Below are positions 34,735-43,306 of a stretch of DNA of 64,000 nucleotides, piece by piece. Under the pieces are notes generated by a model, which was not told the origin of the DNA, made no database searches, and was given only the letters and a program-made list of their open reading frames with translations. Source of the DNA: Stigonema ocellatum SAG 48.90 = DSM 106950 (GTDB lineage: Bacteria > Cyanobacteriota > Cyanobacteriia > Cyanobacteriales > Nostocaceae). Position 1 is the stretch's first letter; every line of letters starts with the position of its first letter. Position numbers and translations under genes: made by a program. The DNA is taken from positions 31,794 through 95,793 of the forward strand of contig JADQBA010000019.1 in assembly GCA_016903675.1 (NCBI GenBank). Direction: 5' to 3'.

Positions 34735-35523
34735 ATGATGCACACTTGGCACTGGCGCACTTGGGAAGGACTGCACTACCTGACTTGTAGTCTCATAGAA
34801 CCTTGGAATCACGGCTTTTTTACCCAGCACTTTTGGCCGCTTTCACCTTTGGAACTAACAAACGCACTGCATCCAGAGGCTTCAGTTTATCGCTTAAAAC
34901 AGGTACATGGCAATACTGTTCTCACTCCAAAAGAAATTGCAAGTCAGTTCATCGAAGGTGGGGATCTTTTAGAGGGAGATGGGTTAGTGAGTGAGCAACC
35001 AAGACAAGCAGTTTGGGTAGCCACGGCTGATTGTACACCCGTACTCATTGCAGATGAGAAGACGGGGCAAGTAGCCGCAGTCCATGCCGGTTGGCGTGGT
35101 ACTGCAAGCAAAATTGTGCCGCAAGCGATCGCCAGAATGCAGGCACAAGGTAGCAAACTTCAAGATTTGCGAATCGCTATGGGACCTGCCATCACAGGTT
35201 CGGTTTACCAAGTGTCAGAGCAGGTAGCCGCAGAAGTTGGAAGCACAATTATACCACACAATGATGAAAAAGCAATTGTTCAGGCATTGCACGAGCTACC
35301 AAATTCCCCCTTGCTGATAGATCCGCATCCAGGACGGGTACGGTTGGATGTCCGTCGGGTGAATGCTTTACAGATGGAAATGCTGGGCATTAGTTCCGAA
35401 CAGATTGCTACTGCTCCTTATTGTACTTATCTTTCAACAGAGCATTTCTTTTCTTACCGTCGAGAAAAGCAGAAAAAAGTCCAGTGGTCAGGAATTGTCT
35501 CTGAAGAAATACTTTCTGTGTAG
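34735..35523 (+). CDS. pgeF: Peptidoglycan editing factor PgeF (multicopper polyphenol oxidase / YfiH family)
   Basis: From ATG at 34735 (or 34738) the product has 262 residues; an upstream TTG at 34723 is weaker. Family motifs are QVHGNTVL, DGLVSEQP, WVATADCTPVLIAD and AAVHAGWRGTASKI, with the zinc ligands His (VHG), Cys (ADC) and His (VHAGWRG). PgeF proteins remove misincorporated amino acids from peptidoglycan precursors and may act on nucleosides. Gap repeats of TAGGGGTG follow. Confidence 0.88.
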   Translation: MMHTWHWRTWEGLHYLTCSLIEPWNHGFFTQHFWPLSPLELTNALHPEASVYRLKQVHGNTVLTPKEIASQFIEGGDLLEGDGLVSEQPRQAVWVATADCTPVLIADEKTGQVAAVHAGWRGTASKIVPQAIARMQAQGSKLQDLRIAMGPAITGSVYQVSEQVAAEVGSTIIPHNDEKAIVQALHELPNSPLLIDPHPGRVRLDVRRVNALQMEMLGISSEQIATAPYCTYLSTEHFFSYRREKQKKVQWSGIVSEEILSV

Positions 35524-35560
35524 GGGTGTGGGGGTGTAGGGGTGTAGGGGTGTAGGGGGG
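35524..35560. repeat. (AGGGGTGT)n repeat
   Basis: About four AGGGGTGT units after pgeF. The rest of the gap to 35837 has a HIP1 site and the GTGCGCCGCCCGTGG repeat also found at 47570, but no gene. Confidence 0.75.
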
Positions 35561-35837
35561 ACAGTGTTTGTTTCATTCATAGGGGGTGGTGCGCCGCCCG
35601 TGGGGTGCTCCTGGCAGTACTGGCGGGTGGTGTAACTCTGGCACGTGCGGTCTGGGATGAGGCTGTGGCTGAACCGCCATGCGATCGCAGTTCATCAAGC
35701 AACCGTGGCGATCGCCTCTGGAAAATGATCGCGCCCGTGATGTTGTTTGGTGTTTGGTGGAGGAGTGCCCACCAACCACTAACAGCCCTGACAGAAAGTT
35801 GTGTTTAATAAAAATATTATAAAAATTCAATAACTCA

Positions 35838-35880
35838 TACTCGTAATGACTATAATAAAAAAGCGAAGTCATTACGAGTA
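35838..35880. promoter_or_regulatory. 14-bp perfect inverted repeat around a -10 box, upstream of rubrerythrin
   Basis: TACTCGTAATGACT (35838-35851) and AGTCATTACGAGTA (35867-35880) form a perfect inverted repeat with a 15-bp spacer. The spacer starts with TATAAT overlapping 35851-35856, a likely -10 box. The ATG of the rubrerythrin gene is 20 bp further on. This is an operator-like layout; it does not match the published PerR box as I recall it. Confidence 0.6.
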
Positions 35881-35900
35881 CGTAATATTGAGGATAAATC

Positions 35901-36599
35901 ATGGATCTGTCAAACTCAAATACTGCAAAGAACCTAGCTGAAGCCTTTGCTGGGGAATCGATGGCGAATCGCAAATATCTGTTCTTTGCGGAAGTGACTC
36001 GTCAGTTGGGGATGACTGAACTGTCAAAGCTGTTTCGGGAAACGGCAAATCAGGAGACAGAACACGCCTTTGCCCATTTCCGATTAATGCATCCAGAGTT
36101 GGTGGTGGATGATGTGGCTTCGTTAAGTGAAGAGCAAAAGAAAGCGATCGCAGCCGATTGTCTAAAGTTAGCGATCGAGGGAGAGACTTATGAGTACACC
36201 ACCATGTATCCAGAATTTGCAGACGCTGCGCGTGGAGATCGAGACAGCAAAGCGGTAGTAGAGTTTGAAGCACAACAGGCGGAGTCCCGCGAACACGCCC
36301 AGATTTTCCGCAAAGCAGCCCATAACTTTGGTTTATTGACGCATATCGAAAATCATCATGCACGTCAGTATACAGAAGCACTTGAATCTCTCGAAGGAGT
36401 GGAGATCGCACCTAAATCAATCACTCAAAAATGGATTTGCCGTCAGTGTTCGATGATTTATAATCCTGTAGAGGGAGATCCTGATTCTGGGATTGCCCCT
36501 GGTACACCGTTTGAGTCAATTCCTGAAGATTGGAAGTGCCCCATTTGTGGCGCTGAAAAGAAACTCTTTGTCCCCTATGAGGAAGCTGTGGCGGCATAG
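35901..36599 (+). CDS. Rubrerythrin with C-terminal rubredoxin domain
   Basis: The 232-residue product has a ferritin-like di-iron domain (about 1-165) with Glu/His ligands in AGESMANRKYLFF, NQETEHAFAHF, EGETYEYTTMYPEF and AESREHAQIF. A rubredoxin domain follows at about 178-225 (WICRQCSMIY and WKCPICGAEKK). Rubrerythrins reduce peroxide using electrons passed through the rubredoxin site. It is a single gene with an operator-like inverted repeat just upstream, which suggests control by redox or metal state. Confidence 0.93.
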   Translation: MDLSNSNTAKNLAEAFAGESMANRKYLFFAEVTRQLGMTELSKLFRETANQETEHAFAHFRLMHPELVVDDVASLSEEQKKAIAADCLKLAIEGETYEYTTMYPEFADAARGDRDSKAVVEFEAQQAESREHAQIFRKAAHNFGLLTHIENHHARQYTEALESLEGVEIAPKSITQKWICRQCSMIYNPVEGDPDSGIAPGTPFESIPEDWKCPICGAEKKLFVPYEEAVAA

Positions 36600-36660
36600 T
36601 GGATGAATTATGAATTATGAATTATGAATTGGTTTTTTACAATTCATAATTTTGATAAGT

Positions 36661-36692
36661 AGGGTGCGAAGCGCGATAGGGTAACGCACCCT
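36661..36692. repeat. Hairpin AGGGTGCG...CGCACCCT
   Basis: AGGGTGCG and TAACGCACCCT pair over 8-10 bp with a 13-bp loop. It lies after the rubrerythrin gene and at the end of an ATPase remnant and belongs to a common cyanobacterial repeat. Confidence 0.5.
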
Positions 36693-37056
36693 ACAAATGT
36701 CGTAAAAATGATTGCGGATTATTTAAAAAAGCCTTTGTCAAAGAAACATGTTCAAGCTCATCATACGCTACCTCTGTGGGTGGGGAGGTATCAAAACTGA
36801 AGATTGTCGCTTCAGGAAAAGCCATGAGGATTGGAGAATGGGTAGCAATAATGTAATGTTTTGTCTAGCTGTATATCTTCCCCACCAACGGTAATTGAAC
36901 CAACACCAGCGGCGATCGCTTCCAACATGGTTGATTTTCCTGAACCATTTTCCCCCACGAAGAAAGTAACGGGGTGATGGAAGCTCATTTCTTGAAAAGC
37001 TTTGATTAAAGGAAGATTGAAGGGGAAAGAGTCAATCTTTTTAGGTGTTCTTTTTT
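36691..37056 (-). pseudogene. AAA ATPase remnant with internal deletion
   Basis: Reads KAFQEMSFHHPVTFFVGENG, SGKSTMLEAIAAGVGSITVG (Walker A intact), then at DKTLHY jumps in another frame to HYIIATHSPILMAFPEATIF (the H-loop region) and ends FLNNPQSFLRHL. Everything between Walker A and the H-loop, including Walker B, is missing. Confidence 0.65.
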
Positions 37057-37505
37057 GGCGATCGCTCGTAAATGGATCGTGCGGTTAATCTCATCTATTG
37101 GCAGCCTCAACTCCCATTATCTGATATCTTGCACAAAAGTCAAAAACCGGGTACGAGTGCAAGTCGTTAAGTCTGGAACCCTTGATTTATGAAAAGGGTG
37201 TAGGGGGTAGGGGGTGGCTGAGTGGGAACCCCATAATTAAAATCAGGGGCAAAATTTTCGGACGCCTTCGACGCTTGCGCCTACTCGTTGAAATACATTT
37301 TTCTTTGATTTCATACAGCAAAGTGGAGAGATGAGTAGGGGCGTATTGCAATACGCCCGTACCGCTGTCAAGACAGCGATCCAAACTACGTTCGGCTTGT
37401 ACCCGTTTGGGGTGTGGTTGTTTTATCGAACCCTACTCCCCACACCCCACACCCCACACCCCGTTCTTGGTCATTTCTCAAGGCAATGTCAAAGCGAACA
37501 GCGTA

Positions 37506-37682
37506 AAATCTTCCCAAGGTGTTCAAGAATACTGGATTGCCGATTGGCAGTTACGGCAAATTCAAGTTTATCGACGAGAAAAGGGGACACTGGTGTTATT
37601 TGCAACATTGTTTAGTGGTGACGAACTAGATTCACCGCTACTACCTGGTTTCACTTGTCCTGTGAGCCGTTTATTTGATTAG
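37506..37682 (+). pseudogene. Uma2 C-terminal fragment
   Basis: VQEYWIADWQLRQIQVYRRE through ELDSPLLPGFTCPVSRLFD is the last third of a Uma2 protein. Upstream in the same frame are only CCCCACACC repeats. The stretch 37187-37500 holds repeats and no other gene. Confidence 0.6.
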
Positions 37683-37704
37683 ATGATGTCACGTACGATT
37701 GTAC

Positions 37705-37950
37705 TCATGCTATTTCCACAATTGGAGCAACTATACGATCGTCATCATCTGGTACGTACTCCAAAAGCTCTCCTGGTTGACACTTGAGTACCGCACAAAT
37801 CCCGTTGAGCCTTTCAGGACCTAATCTTGGCATTTCGTCAACCTTGCGTAGTCGGTAAACAGAATTCTCAGTAATATCCAGCGCTTCGGCTAAATCCTTG
37901 TTTCTAATCCGGTTTCGCGCCATCAACTCATTTAATTTCCAACGAATCAC
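37705..37950 (-). CDS. XRE-family HTH regulator
   Basis: The 81-residue product is a single Cro/C1-type HTH: WKLNELMARNRIRNKDLAEA, then LDITENSVYRLRKVDEMPRL and LNGICAVLKCQPGELLEYVP. It probably represses its own promoter and that of the divergent gene at 38207; the 256 bp between them are AT-rich and contain AAATTTG-type repeats but no single clear operator. Such small regulators are common next to mobile or phage-related genes. Confidence 0.82.
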   Translation of the reverse strand: MIRWKLNELMARNRIRNKDLAEALDITENSVYRLRKVDEMPRLGPERLNGICAVLKCQPGELLEYVPDDDDRIVAPIVEIA

Positions 37951-38206
37951 TTTATTTATGAATATACACTACATCCTCAGTTTAAAAGCTGTTAAGGGTA
38001 GATTTCTCTACCTATCAATATTTTACAGAAAATGTAGATTTAAAAATTTGATAATTTTTCAAGTCTACTTTTAGAGTATAATAAAGATGGTCAGGATTAG
38101 ATAAACCAAGCCAACAAAATTTGCAAAAAACAAAGGCGATCGCCGTTCCTGAGAAGAATTGCTGCGATCACCTTCAAAAATTTAAACTTATAAACTAAGG
38201 ACTATT

Positions 38207-39211
38207 ATGACACAACTTCAAGCCATCGCACAAGACTCGCTAACCACCGCCCAGGAAGAACTAAATGTTTACCTAGAAGCGCAAGCCCTAGTATCAACTA
38301 GCGCCTCAAGCTTTGAAGCCCTCGAGGGAGCCACCCAAAATATCCTGCACCATGCCCAATTCTTAGCCCAGCAAAAAGAAGTCCTCTCCAGGAGCGAGTA
38401 CAGAAAGCTGCTGAACTTGCACGGTTGGAAGGGAGAGGAGAAGAAATATCTAAAAGTGGCAAACGCTTTCAAGGAATTTTCACCGGAAAAACTAGCCTCG
38501 ATAGAACCAGCTACTATATTCCGACTAGCAAATAACCCCAATAAGTACAAACCAGTTATAGATGAGTTACAAAAATTAACAGAAATTAACCAAGCCACAG
38601 TTAGAGAACTCATTGCAACAGTGTGCCCCCCTCCAGAACCGAAAGAAGAAGCACTGAGCATTTGGCGACGAACCAAAGATGGACGGCGCTATTGCCAAAT
38701 TCCACCTATTCATGAGGATAATCAGCAGACTGGAACTACCTTACAGCGGATGATAGATGAGTCGGGATTAACCGCCCAGCGCATTGTTGCTGAAGCCATA
38801 GCTCTACGTTCAGCTTATTTGGAAGGCAGATTAGTATTTGTAGAACCAGCGCCAGTTGAGACAACTGAACAGCCTGTCTGCGATGATGTTCTTGAAATCG
38901 TCACATCTTCTGCAACACAGCATGATGAGACCAATGATATTGACTGGACAGATACAATCAGCGTGCTGTCTACAGAGGAAGATAGCGAGGAGTTGGAGGA
39001 GTTGGAGGAATGGGATGGATGGACGTTTGAACCAGAGCCAGAGAAAGAGGTTGATGATGATTTGACGGTGGTTCAAGCTTCAGAATGGGCGCTGACGTCT
39101 GTTGAGCGTTGCTCTGTGCCCTATAAGTTTCGGTCAACGATTCACACTGTTGACGACTCCCCATGCCTAAAGGCAAGGGGATTCTTTAAGAAGTTTTGCC
39201 ATATTTCTTAA
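38207..39211 (+). CDS. Hypothetical protein, 3' end replaced by IS sequence
   Basis: The frame codes for 334 residues. About 1-230 has MTQLQAIAQDSLTTAQEELN, a Lys-rich region (YRKLLNLHGWKGEEKKYLKV) and SIWRRTKDGRRYCQIPPIHE, which I recall from repeated Nostocales proteins of unknown role. Residues 270-300 are very acidic. The last 20 or so residues (from 39150) are read from the IS1341-type right end, so the original C-terminus is lost. The divergent XRE gene suggests a regulated accessory locus. Whether the shortened protein works is unknown. Confidence 0.65.
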   Translation: MTQLQAIAQDSLTTAQEELNVYLEAQALVSTSASSFEALEGATQNILHHAQFLAQQKEVLSRSEYRKLLNLHGWKGEEKKYLKVANAFKEFSPEKLASIEPATIFRLANNPNKYKPVIDELQKLTEINQATVRELIATVCPPPEPKEEALSIWRRTKDGRRYCQIPPIHEDNQQTGTTLQRMIDESGLTAQRIVAEAIALRSAYLEGRLVFVEPAPVETTEQPVCDDVLEIVTSSATQHDETNDIDWTDTISVLSTEEDSEELEELEEWDGWTFEPEPEKEVDDDLTVVQASEWALTSVERCSVPYKFRSTIHTVDDSPCLKARGFFKKFCHIS

Positions 39212-40727
39212 AGTTCCGACTGTCGGCAGAAAATTCAGAAGTATCAAAGAGGGACAACTGAACAAACTGCCCGTAGGCATGGTTCCTGGACTCAACGCAC
39301 CCAAGCGTTGATAACTTCACAGGCGTGACTTTCCCGCCGTCCGCAGGTAGGGTCTTTTTATTTGGTGGGAAGACCAATCCCACCCTTCTGGATATGATCC
39401 GAGAAGCTTTTTTGTCCGCGTGTTCGGTGTAGTGACACACAGTACAAAGAAATTTTTCGCCCTCGCGGTTAGACTTGTCTATATGACCGCATTTAGGGCA
39501 TTCTTGGCTTGAGTGCTTAGCTGGAACTTGTACTACGGGCTTCCCGGATTTAATGGCAAGCCAAGCAATTTTATTGAAGATATCACCCCAACCAGCATCA
39601 AGGATGACTCGATTTAATCCAGTTTTTTGACTTGCTCCATTGCGTTTGTAACCACCATTGCCATCATGTTTGGGCTTAGCACGCTTGACCATATTCTTGA
39701 TTTTCAGGTCTTCTCGCGCCACAGCATCAGCAGTCTTAACAATAGTGGATGCGACTTGCCAATTGTACCCATCCTTCTGCTGAGCGATTTTGTGTTGCTG
39801 TTTGGCTAATTTCTTGACAGCCCTAATCTTGTTTTTAGAACCTTTCTGTTTACGGGCAATAGCACGTTGACGCATCGCTAACCGACGTGCTGTACTCGGA
39901 CGCGTTGCGAAGCGTTTGTTTTCAAGGAAGCTGCCATCAGACAAAGCTACTAGCTTCGTGATGCCCACGTCAATACCAACAACTGATTTACACAAATCCA
40001 GTGGCTTCAACTCTGGCAACATACCAGGAATCTTAACCAACATAGATATGTACCAATTACCACCATTACGCTTGATTGTGCAAGTCCTTAAATCCTGGAT
40101 CAGGGATAAATCGCGGCTGTTGTGAAATTTCACTTCGCCAATTCCAGGCAGGTAAGCGGTAGCATAATTCTTGCGAATATGGCGCAGGATAACACGACCA
40201 GGCTTGTATTCAAAAGAATCTAGCCGTCGCAGGAACTGCGGGAAACCTCTACCTTGGTTCCAAAAGTTGGCGTAGGCTGTGTCCAGTTTGGCAATGTTGC
40301 GCTGTAAAACGCCTGAATCAATGGCATCAAAGCTATCCAAGGATTGCCTTAATTGGGACGTAACTTTCATTTGAATACCAGAGGCTGAATCCCACTCACG
40401 CCTAGTCCCGATAACTTCTTTCGTTGCCTTGTCCTTAACTTTGGACTGCTTGGTTGCTAACTCCAACTTTTGGGGGATAACACCATGCTTGATGACTGGA
40501 CAGGTAAGGGGACAACAAGAACCTACTTCAATGCTTGATTCTATCTCGCAGTACGCACCGTAAGCATAAACTATTGGTTCATCACTACCTTGATTGTTAG
40601 TTTCAAATCCGTCTTTACGTTCTCTTAAAGCGTAATTACGATGCTTTCTTAATGTTAACAACCATTCCTCAAGAGTTGCCTCCTGAGATTGGTTGGGCAA
40701 CATCTTAAAATTCCATCGTACTTGCAC
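39186..40727 (-). CDS. tnpB: TnpB, RNA-guided RuvC nuclease of IS1341-type element
   Basis: Starts GTG (MQVRWNFKMLPNQSQE). The 513-residue protein keeps all RuvC acids: Asp253 in GIDVGITKL, Glu339 in AREDLKI and Asp438 in HADKKAS. It also keeps the zinc finger CPKCGHIDKSNREGEKFLCT-VC at about 414-436. TnpB proteins use an RNA from the element's right end to cut DNA and favour retention of the element. The gene runs to within 36 bp of the right end, so the guide RNA would overlap its 3' end. It is longer than the typical 400 residues because of an expanded N-terminal region. Confidence 0.9.
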   Translation of the reverse strand: MQVRWNFKMLPNQSQEATLEEWLLTLRKHRNYALRERKDGFETNNQGSDEPIVYAYGAYCEIESSIEVGSCCPLTCPVIKHGVIPQKLELATKQSKVKDKATKEVIGTRREWDSASGIQMKVTSQLRQSLDSFDAIDSGVLQRNIAKLDTAYANFWNQGRGFPQFLRRLDSFEYKPGRVILRHIRKNYATAYLPGIGEVKFHNSRDLSLIQDLRTCTIKRNGGNWYISMLVKIPGMLPELKPLDLCKSVVGIDVGITKLVALSDGSFLENKRFATRPSTARRLAMRQRAIARKQKGSKNKIRAVKKLAKQQHKIAQQKDGYNWQVASTIVKTADAVAREDLKIKNMVKRAKPKHDGNGGYKRNGASQKTGLNRVILDAGWGDIFNKIAWLAIKSGKPVVQVPAKHSSQECPKCGHIDKSNREGEKFLCTVCHYTEHADKKASRIISRRVGLVFPPNKKTLPADGGKVTPVKLSTLGCVESRNHAYGQFVQLSLFDTSEFSADSRNFKKYGKTS

Positions 40728-40787
40728 GAACGTTGGTTCCTTTAGTCCTTGAATGTTATACTTTTAGTATAGCGCCAGTATCTAAAT

Positions 40788-40964
40788 ATGTCTACAAAAA
40801 AAAGACTAAAAAACCAACCAGTTTTACACGATGAAGTTAAATCATCGCATCACATATTTTTGACTCCTACTTCATGGCTTAAGCTTCAAAAACGTGCTGC
40901 ATTCCTTGGAGTAAGCGTCAGCGAATTGATTGAGGCGTGGGCTAGAAATATTGACGGGGACTGA
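40788..40964 (+). CDS. Small RHH/CopG-like protein divergent from tnpB
   Basis: A 58-residue product, MSTKKRLKNQPVLHDEVKSS with FLTPTSWLKLQKRAAFLGVS and ELIEAWARNID, resembles ribbon-helix-helix DNA binders (a strand before TSWLKL, then two helices). It starts 60 bp from the tnpB start in the opposite sense, so it may control tnpB. Its stop lies in the presumed left-end hairpin, so it belongs to the element. It is too short for most gene callers; the codon pattern and clear start support it. Confidence 0.6.
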   Translation: MSTKKRLKNQPVLHDEVKSSHHIFLTPTSWLKLQKRAAFLGVSVSELIEAWARNIDGD

Positions 40965-41019
40965 AGTCCCCTACGCACTTACCCCATGTAAGCACGAGCC
41001 TTGGGCTTGCATTCTAGTA

Positions 41020-41149
41020 GTTTCGGTCAAAATAATCTGGATGGCTGCAAAATTCTCATCAAGATAAGCCCGACGTTTGGTTCCGGGAATAGGGAAAATG
41101 TCATTGCCTTGGGTGAGTAACCAAGCAAGTGCGAGTTGTAATCCTATAA
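41020..41149 (-). pseudogene. Aldo/keto reductase C-terminal fragment
   Basis: Reads LQLALAWLLTQGNDIFPIPG, then TKRRAYLDENFAAIQIIL. The text A-W-L-L-x-Q-G-x-D-I-x-P-I-P-G-T-K-R is the AKR cofactor-binding end. Nothing of the N-terminal part remains; the region up to 41243 is otherwise empty. Confidence 0.6.
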
Positions 41150-41243
41150 AGTTTGTGGGTATTTGTCAACTTTGTTAAAATTTTTGCTGCTAGCAGGAAG
41201 CTCTACTCTAGAACCTAGAGCGCACTCTAAGTCAAGCAGATTT

Positions 41244-41828
41244 TTATTTTCCTAAACCTGGAAATACTCGATCCAATTCCAAAACCAAATTGGGAAAACC
41301 GGGGAGTGTCACCGAGTCATGTCGCAGTGCTATCTGTTTGGTGCGATAGCCAAACTTTCCTTGAGCATCTTGGTAAGGTTGACAGTAGCGTTCTAGTTGA
41401 TTTGCCACTAAGTTAATAATCCAGTAATCGCTAATTCCATCTTCTGCGTAGAGTGCTAACTTTGTATTCTGGTCGTAGTCAAGAGTAGAGTCTGAGACTT
41501 CAATCACTAAGAGAATATTTTCCGGCTGAGGATGAGATAACAAGTAATCATCAGCCTGACCCCGTGCGATCGCCACATCTGGCTCAGGCTCACTATCCGT
41601 AGGCAGTATAATCGGCTCTTGCCCACGAACAACGGCTTTATCTCCTACCAACCTGTCTAACTCGTGAAATAACTTTGTATTACAGACAGAATGTCGTGTG
41701 CCTTTTGCTGCCATTTGCATCAATTGTCCCCGGATCAACTCCAGCCGGTCATCCTGAGTCAGAAATCCTAATTCAATGAGGCGATGATACTCAGCTAGGG
41801 TGAAGTGTTTAGGGGTGACAAGGGTCAT
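41244..41828 (-). CDS. Uma2 family endonuclease-like protein (DUF820)
   Basis: The 194-residue product follows the Uma2 plan: FTLAEYHRLIELGFLTQDDR, LELIRGQLMQMAAKGTRHSV, EPEPDVAIARGQADDYL, LLVIEVSDSTLDYDQNTK and YWIINLVANQLERY. Conserved acidic and Lys residues of the PD-(D/E)XK core are present. The function of these abundant cyanobacterial genes is unsettled. It stands alone. Confidence 0.86.
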   Translation of the reverse strand: MTLVTPKHFTLAEYHRLIELGFLTQDDRLELIRGQLMQMAAKGTRHSVCNTKLFHELDRLVGDKAVVRGQEPIILPTDSEPEPDVAIARGQADDYLLSHPQPENILLVIEVSDSTLDYDQNTKLALYAEDGISDYWIINLVANQLERYCQPYQDAQGKFGYRTKQIALRHDSVTLPGFPNLVLELDRVFPGLGK

Positions 41829-42036
41829 ATAATGGGACCATAGCGCTCATATTAAATATTCTAACTCGCCCAGTGCAGCTTTGTGATTGTTCTTGGTGTG
41901 AATCAAAACATGGAGCCTAGAGTATATCTACGCCTTGCTGCGAGACGAATGGCTTTTCCAATTCAAGAAATGATTTGTAGAGTGGGCACTGCCCACCCTA
42001 AGATTATAAAATGCCGAAACGGGCGATACATTTGAA

Positions 42037-42135
42037 ATGATTAATAGTAACTGGCAAGAATGGCTAACTGTGTTCACCTATTTAGGCTTTACCCTCTTCG
42101 TCATGTGGTGTGTTTTTACCATACAGAAGAAATGA
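42037..42135 (+). CDS. Possible small membrane protein
   Basis: A 32-residue frame, MINSNWQEWLTVFTYLGFTL followed by FVMWCVFTIQKK, gives one membrane helix with a charged C-terminal end. It fits the layout of small cyanobacterial membrane subunits but matches none I know. No strong ribosome binding site is visible. The surrounding 41829-42195 gap has otherwise only a common repeat (GTGGGCACTGCCCACC). Confidence 0.35.
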   Translation: MINSNWQEWLTVFTYLGFTLFVMWCVFTIQKK

Positions 42136-42195
42136 GGGCAGTATAGAGAGTAGCACAAGGACAACGTATTTGATCGTGTTCATATTCACTGTGGC

Positions 42196-43233
42196 TTAAC
42201 AAAGAGCTTCCCACAACACATCGCGGTGCATCAACGCTCGCGACACTAAAGACTGAATTGTTTCTGGCGAAAGGGGATCACCATTAGCATAATGCTCCAT
42301 CCAAGTCTTACTGATAACATTAGGATCATCTGGCAATGTTGCTAAATCCCACCCAGGCATATCCAAATCTTCCATCAACCGATTAATCTTGGGGTCGTAA
42401 CTCAGAGCAAAACAGCGACAGCCAACAGAGGCTGCCATAATCAAGCTGTGTAGGCGCATTCCTATGGCCATTTCAACACCGCGAAACACTCCCTTCAAAA
42501 GTTGCGGCTCTTCCAGACACAGAATCTTGCTAGTATCTCTCATCTGTCTGTGAATTGCTTGGGCTATATGCAAATCTTGGCGTTGCTGAAATGGCAAAAG
42601 TATGATAAAGGTCTGAGTGGCTTTTTGAAAATCAACCAATGCACGAGTCAAATTAGCCAGACGTGTCTCTGTTAATTGGGGATGAGAGCGCAAGGTAACA
42701 GCAACTCTGGGAGCAGGTAAATCCCACTCTCCTGGTACTGGCTTCCCCTCCAATGCCCAAACCGGGTCAGGAGCAAGAATACAAGGAATTTGCCAATCAG
42801 TAAGCATTGCCGCAGAAGCGCGATCGCGAACACTAACTTTGGTACAACCACCAAAGGTTTGCCGCGCTAACCAACGAGTGATAGGACGCTTCACAGGACC
42901 AATTCCCTGCGCCCAAGCAACGGTTTTCAACCCCATTTTCTGGGCTAACGCCATCATCCCCCCATAGTAAAATGGACTAACGGCACTGGTTGCATCTTGG
43001 ATTAAACTACCACCACCCCAAATCAAGGCATCACAGGAGCGCAAAGCTTGCAGTAGTGGTAAGACAGCCATGCGCGAACACGCTTCCACTCCATAGCGAT
43101 CGCGAGTCTGCTGTGGATCACCAGAGAGCACCACAGGCATGACATGAGGTGGTAGCATTTGTAAAAGTGTTGCCAACAAAGCCTCATCCCCACCATTTCC
43201 TTTACCGTAGTACCCAGACAATAAAGCCCGCAT
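42196..43233 (-). CDS. csaB: Polysaccharide pyruvyl transferase CsaB
   Basis: From ATG at 43233 the product has 345 residues, starting MRALLSGYYGKGNGGDEALL. Family motifs include IWGGGSLIQDATSAVSPFYY, WAQGIGPV, VSVRDRASAAML and, near the end, GMRLHSLIMAASVGCRCFAL with the catalytic His region. CsaB adds pyruvate ketals to cell-wall polysaccharide so that SLH-domain proteins can bind; the porin at 54297 has such a domain, which fits the role. ATG at 43257 would add eight residues. Confidence 0.9.
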   Translation of the reverse strand: MRALLSGYYGKGNGGDEALLATLLQMLPPHVMPVVLSGDPQQTRDRYGVEACSRMAVLPLLQALRSCDALIWGGGSLIQDATSAVSPFYYGGMMALAQKMGLKTVAWAQGIGPVKRPITRWLARQTFGGCTKVSVRDRASAAMLTDWQIPCILAPDPVWALEGKPVPGEWDLPAPRVAVTLRSHPQLTETRLANLTRALVDFQKATQTFIILLPFQQRQDLHIAQAIHRQMRDTSKILCLEEPQLLKGVFRGVEMAIGMRLHSLIMAASVGCRCFALSYDPKINRLMEDLDMPGWDLATLPDDPNVISKTWMEHYANGDPLSPETIQSLVSRALMHRDVLWEALC

Positions 43234-43306
43234 TGGTTTGATTTTCACCACTAACATTGACTATATGGTATTAGCCCATATTTTATGGGTTCTTGGCAGC
43301 TTTTAT

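Larger units (their letters stand above)
39150..40980 (-). mobile_element. IS1341-type (IS200/IS605 family) element with tnpB and a divergent small gene
   Basis: The right end is set by comparison with the truncated copy at 21100: on the minus strand it finishes CTTTAGGCATGGGGAGTCGT-CAA at 39150. The left end is less certain; a hairpin GGGGACTGAAGTCCCC at 40956-40971 is probably close to it. No tnpA is present, so movement would need a tnpA supplied elsewhere. Confidence 0.65.
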
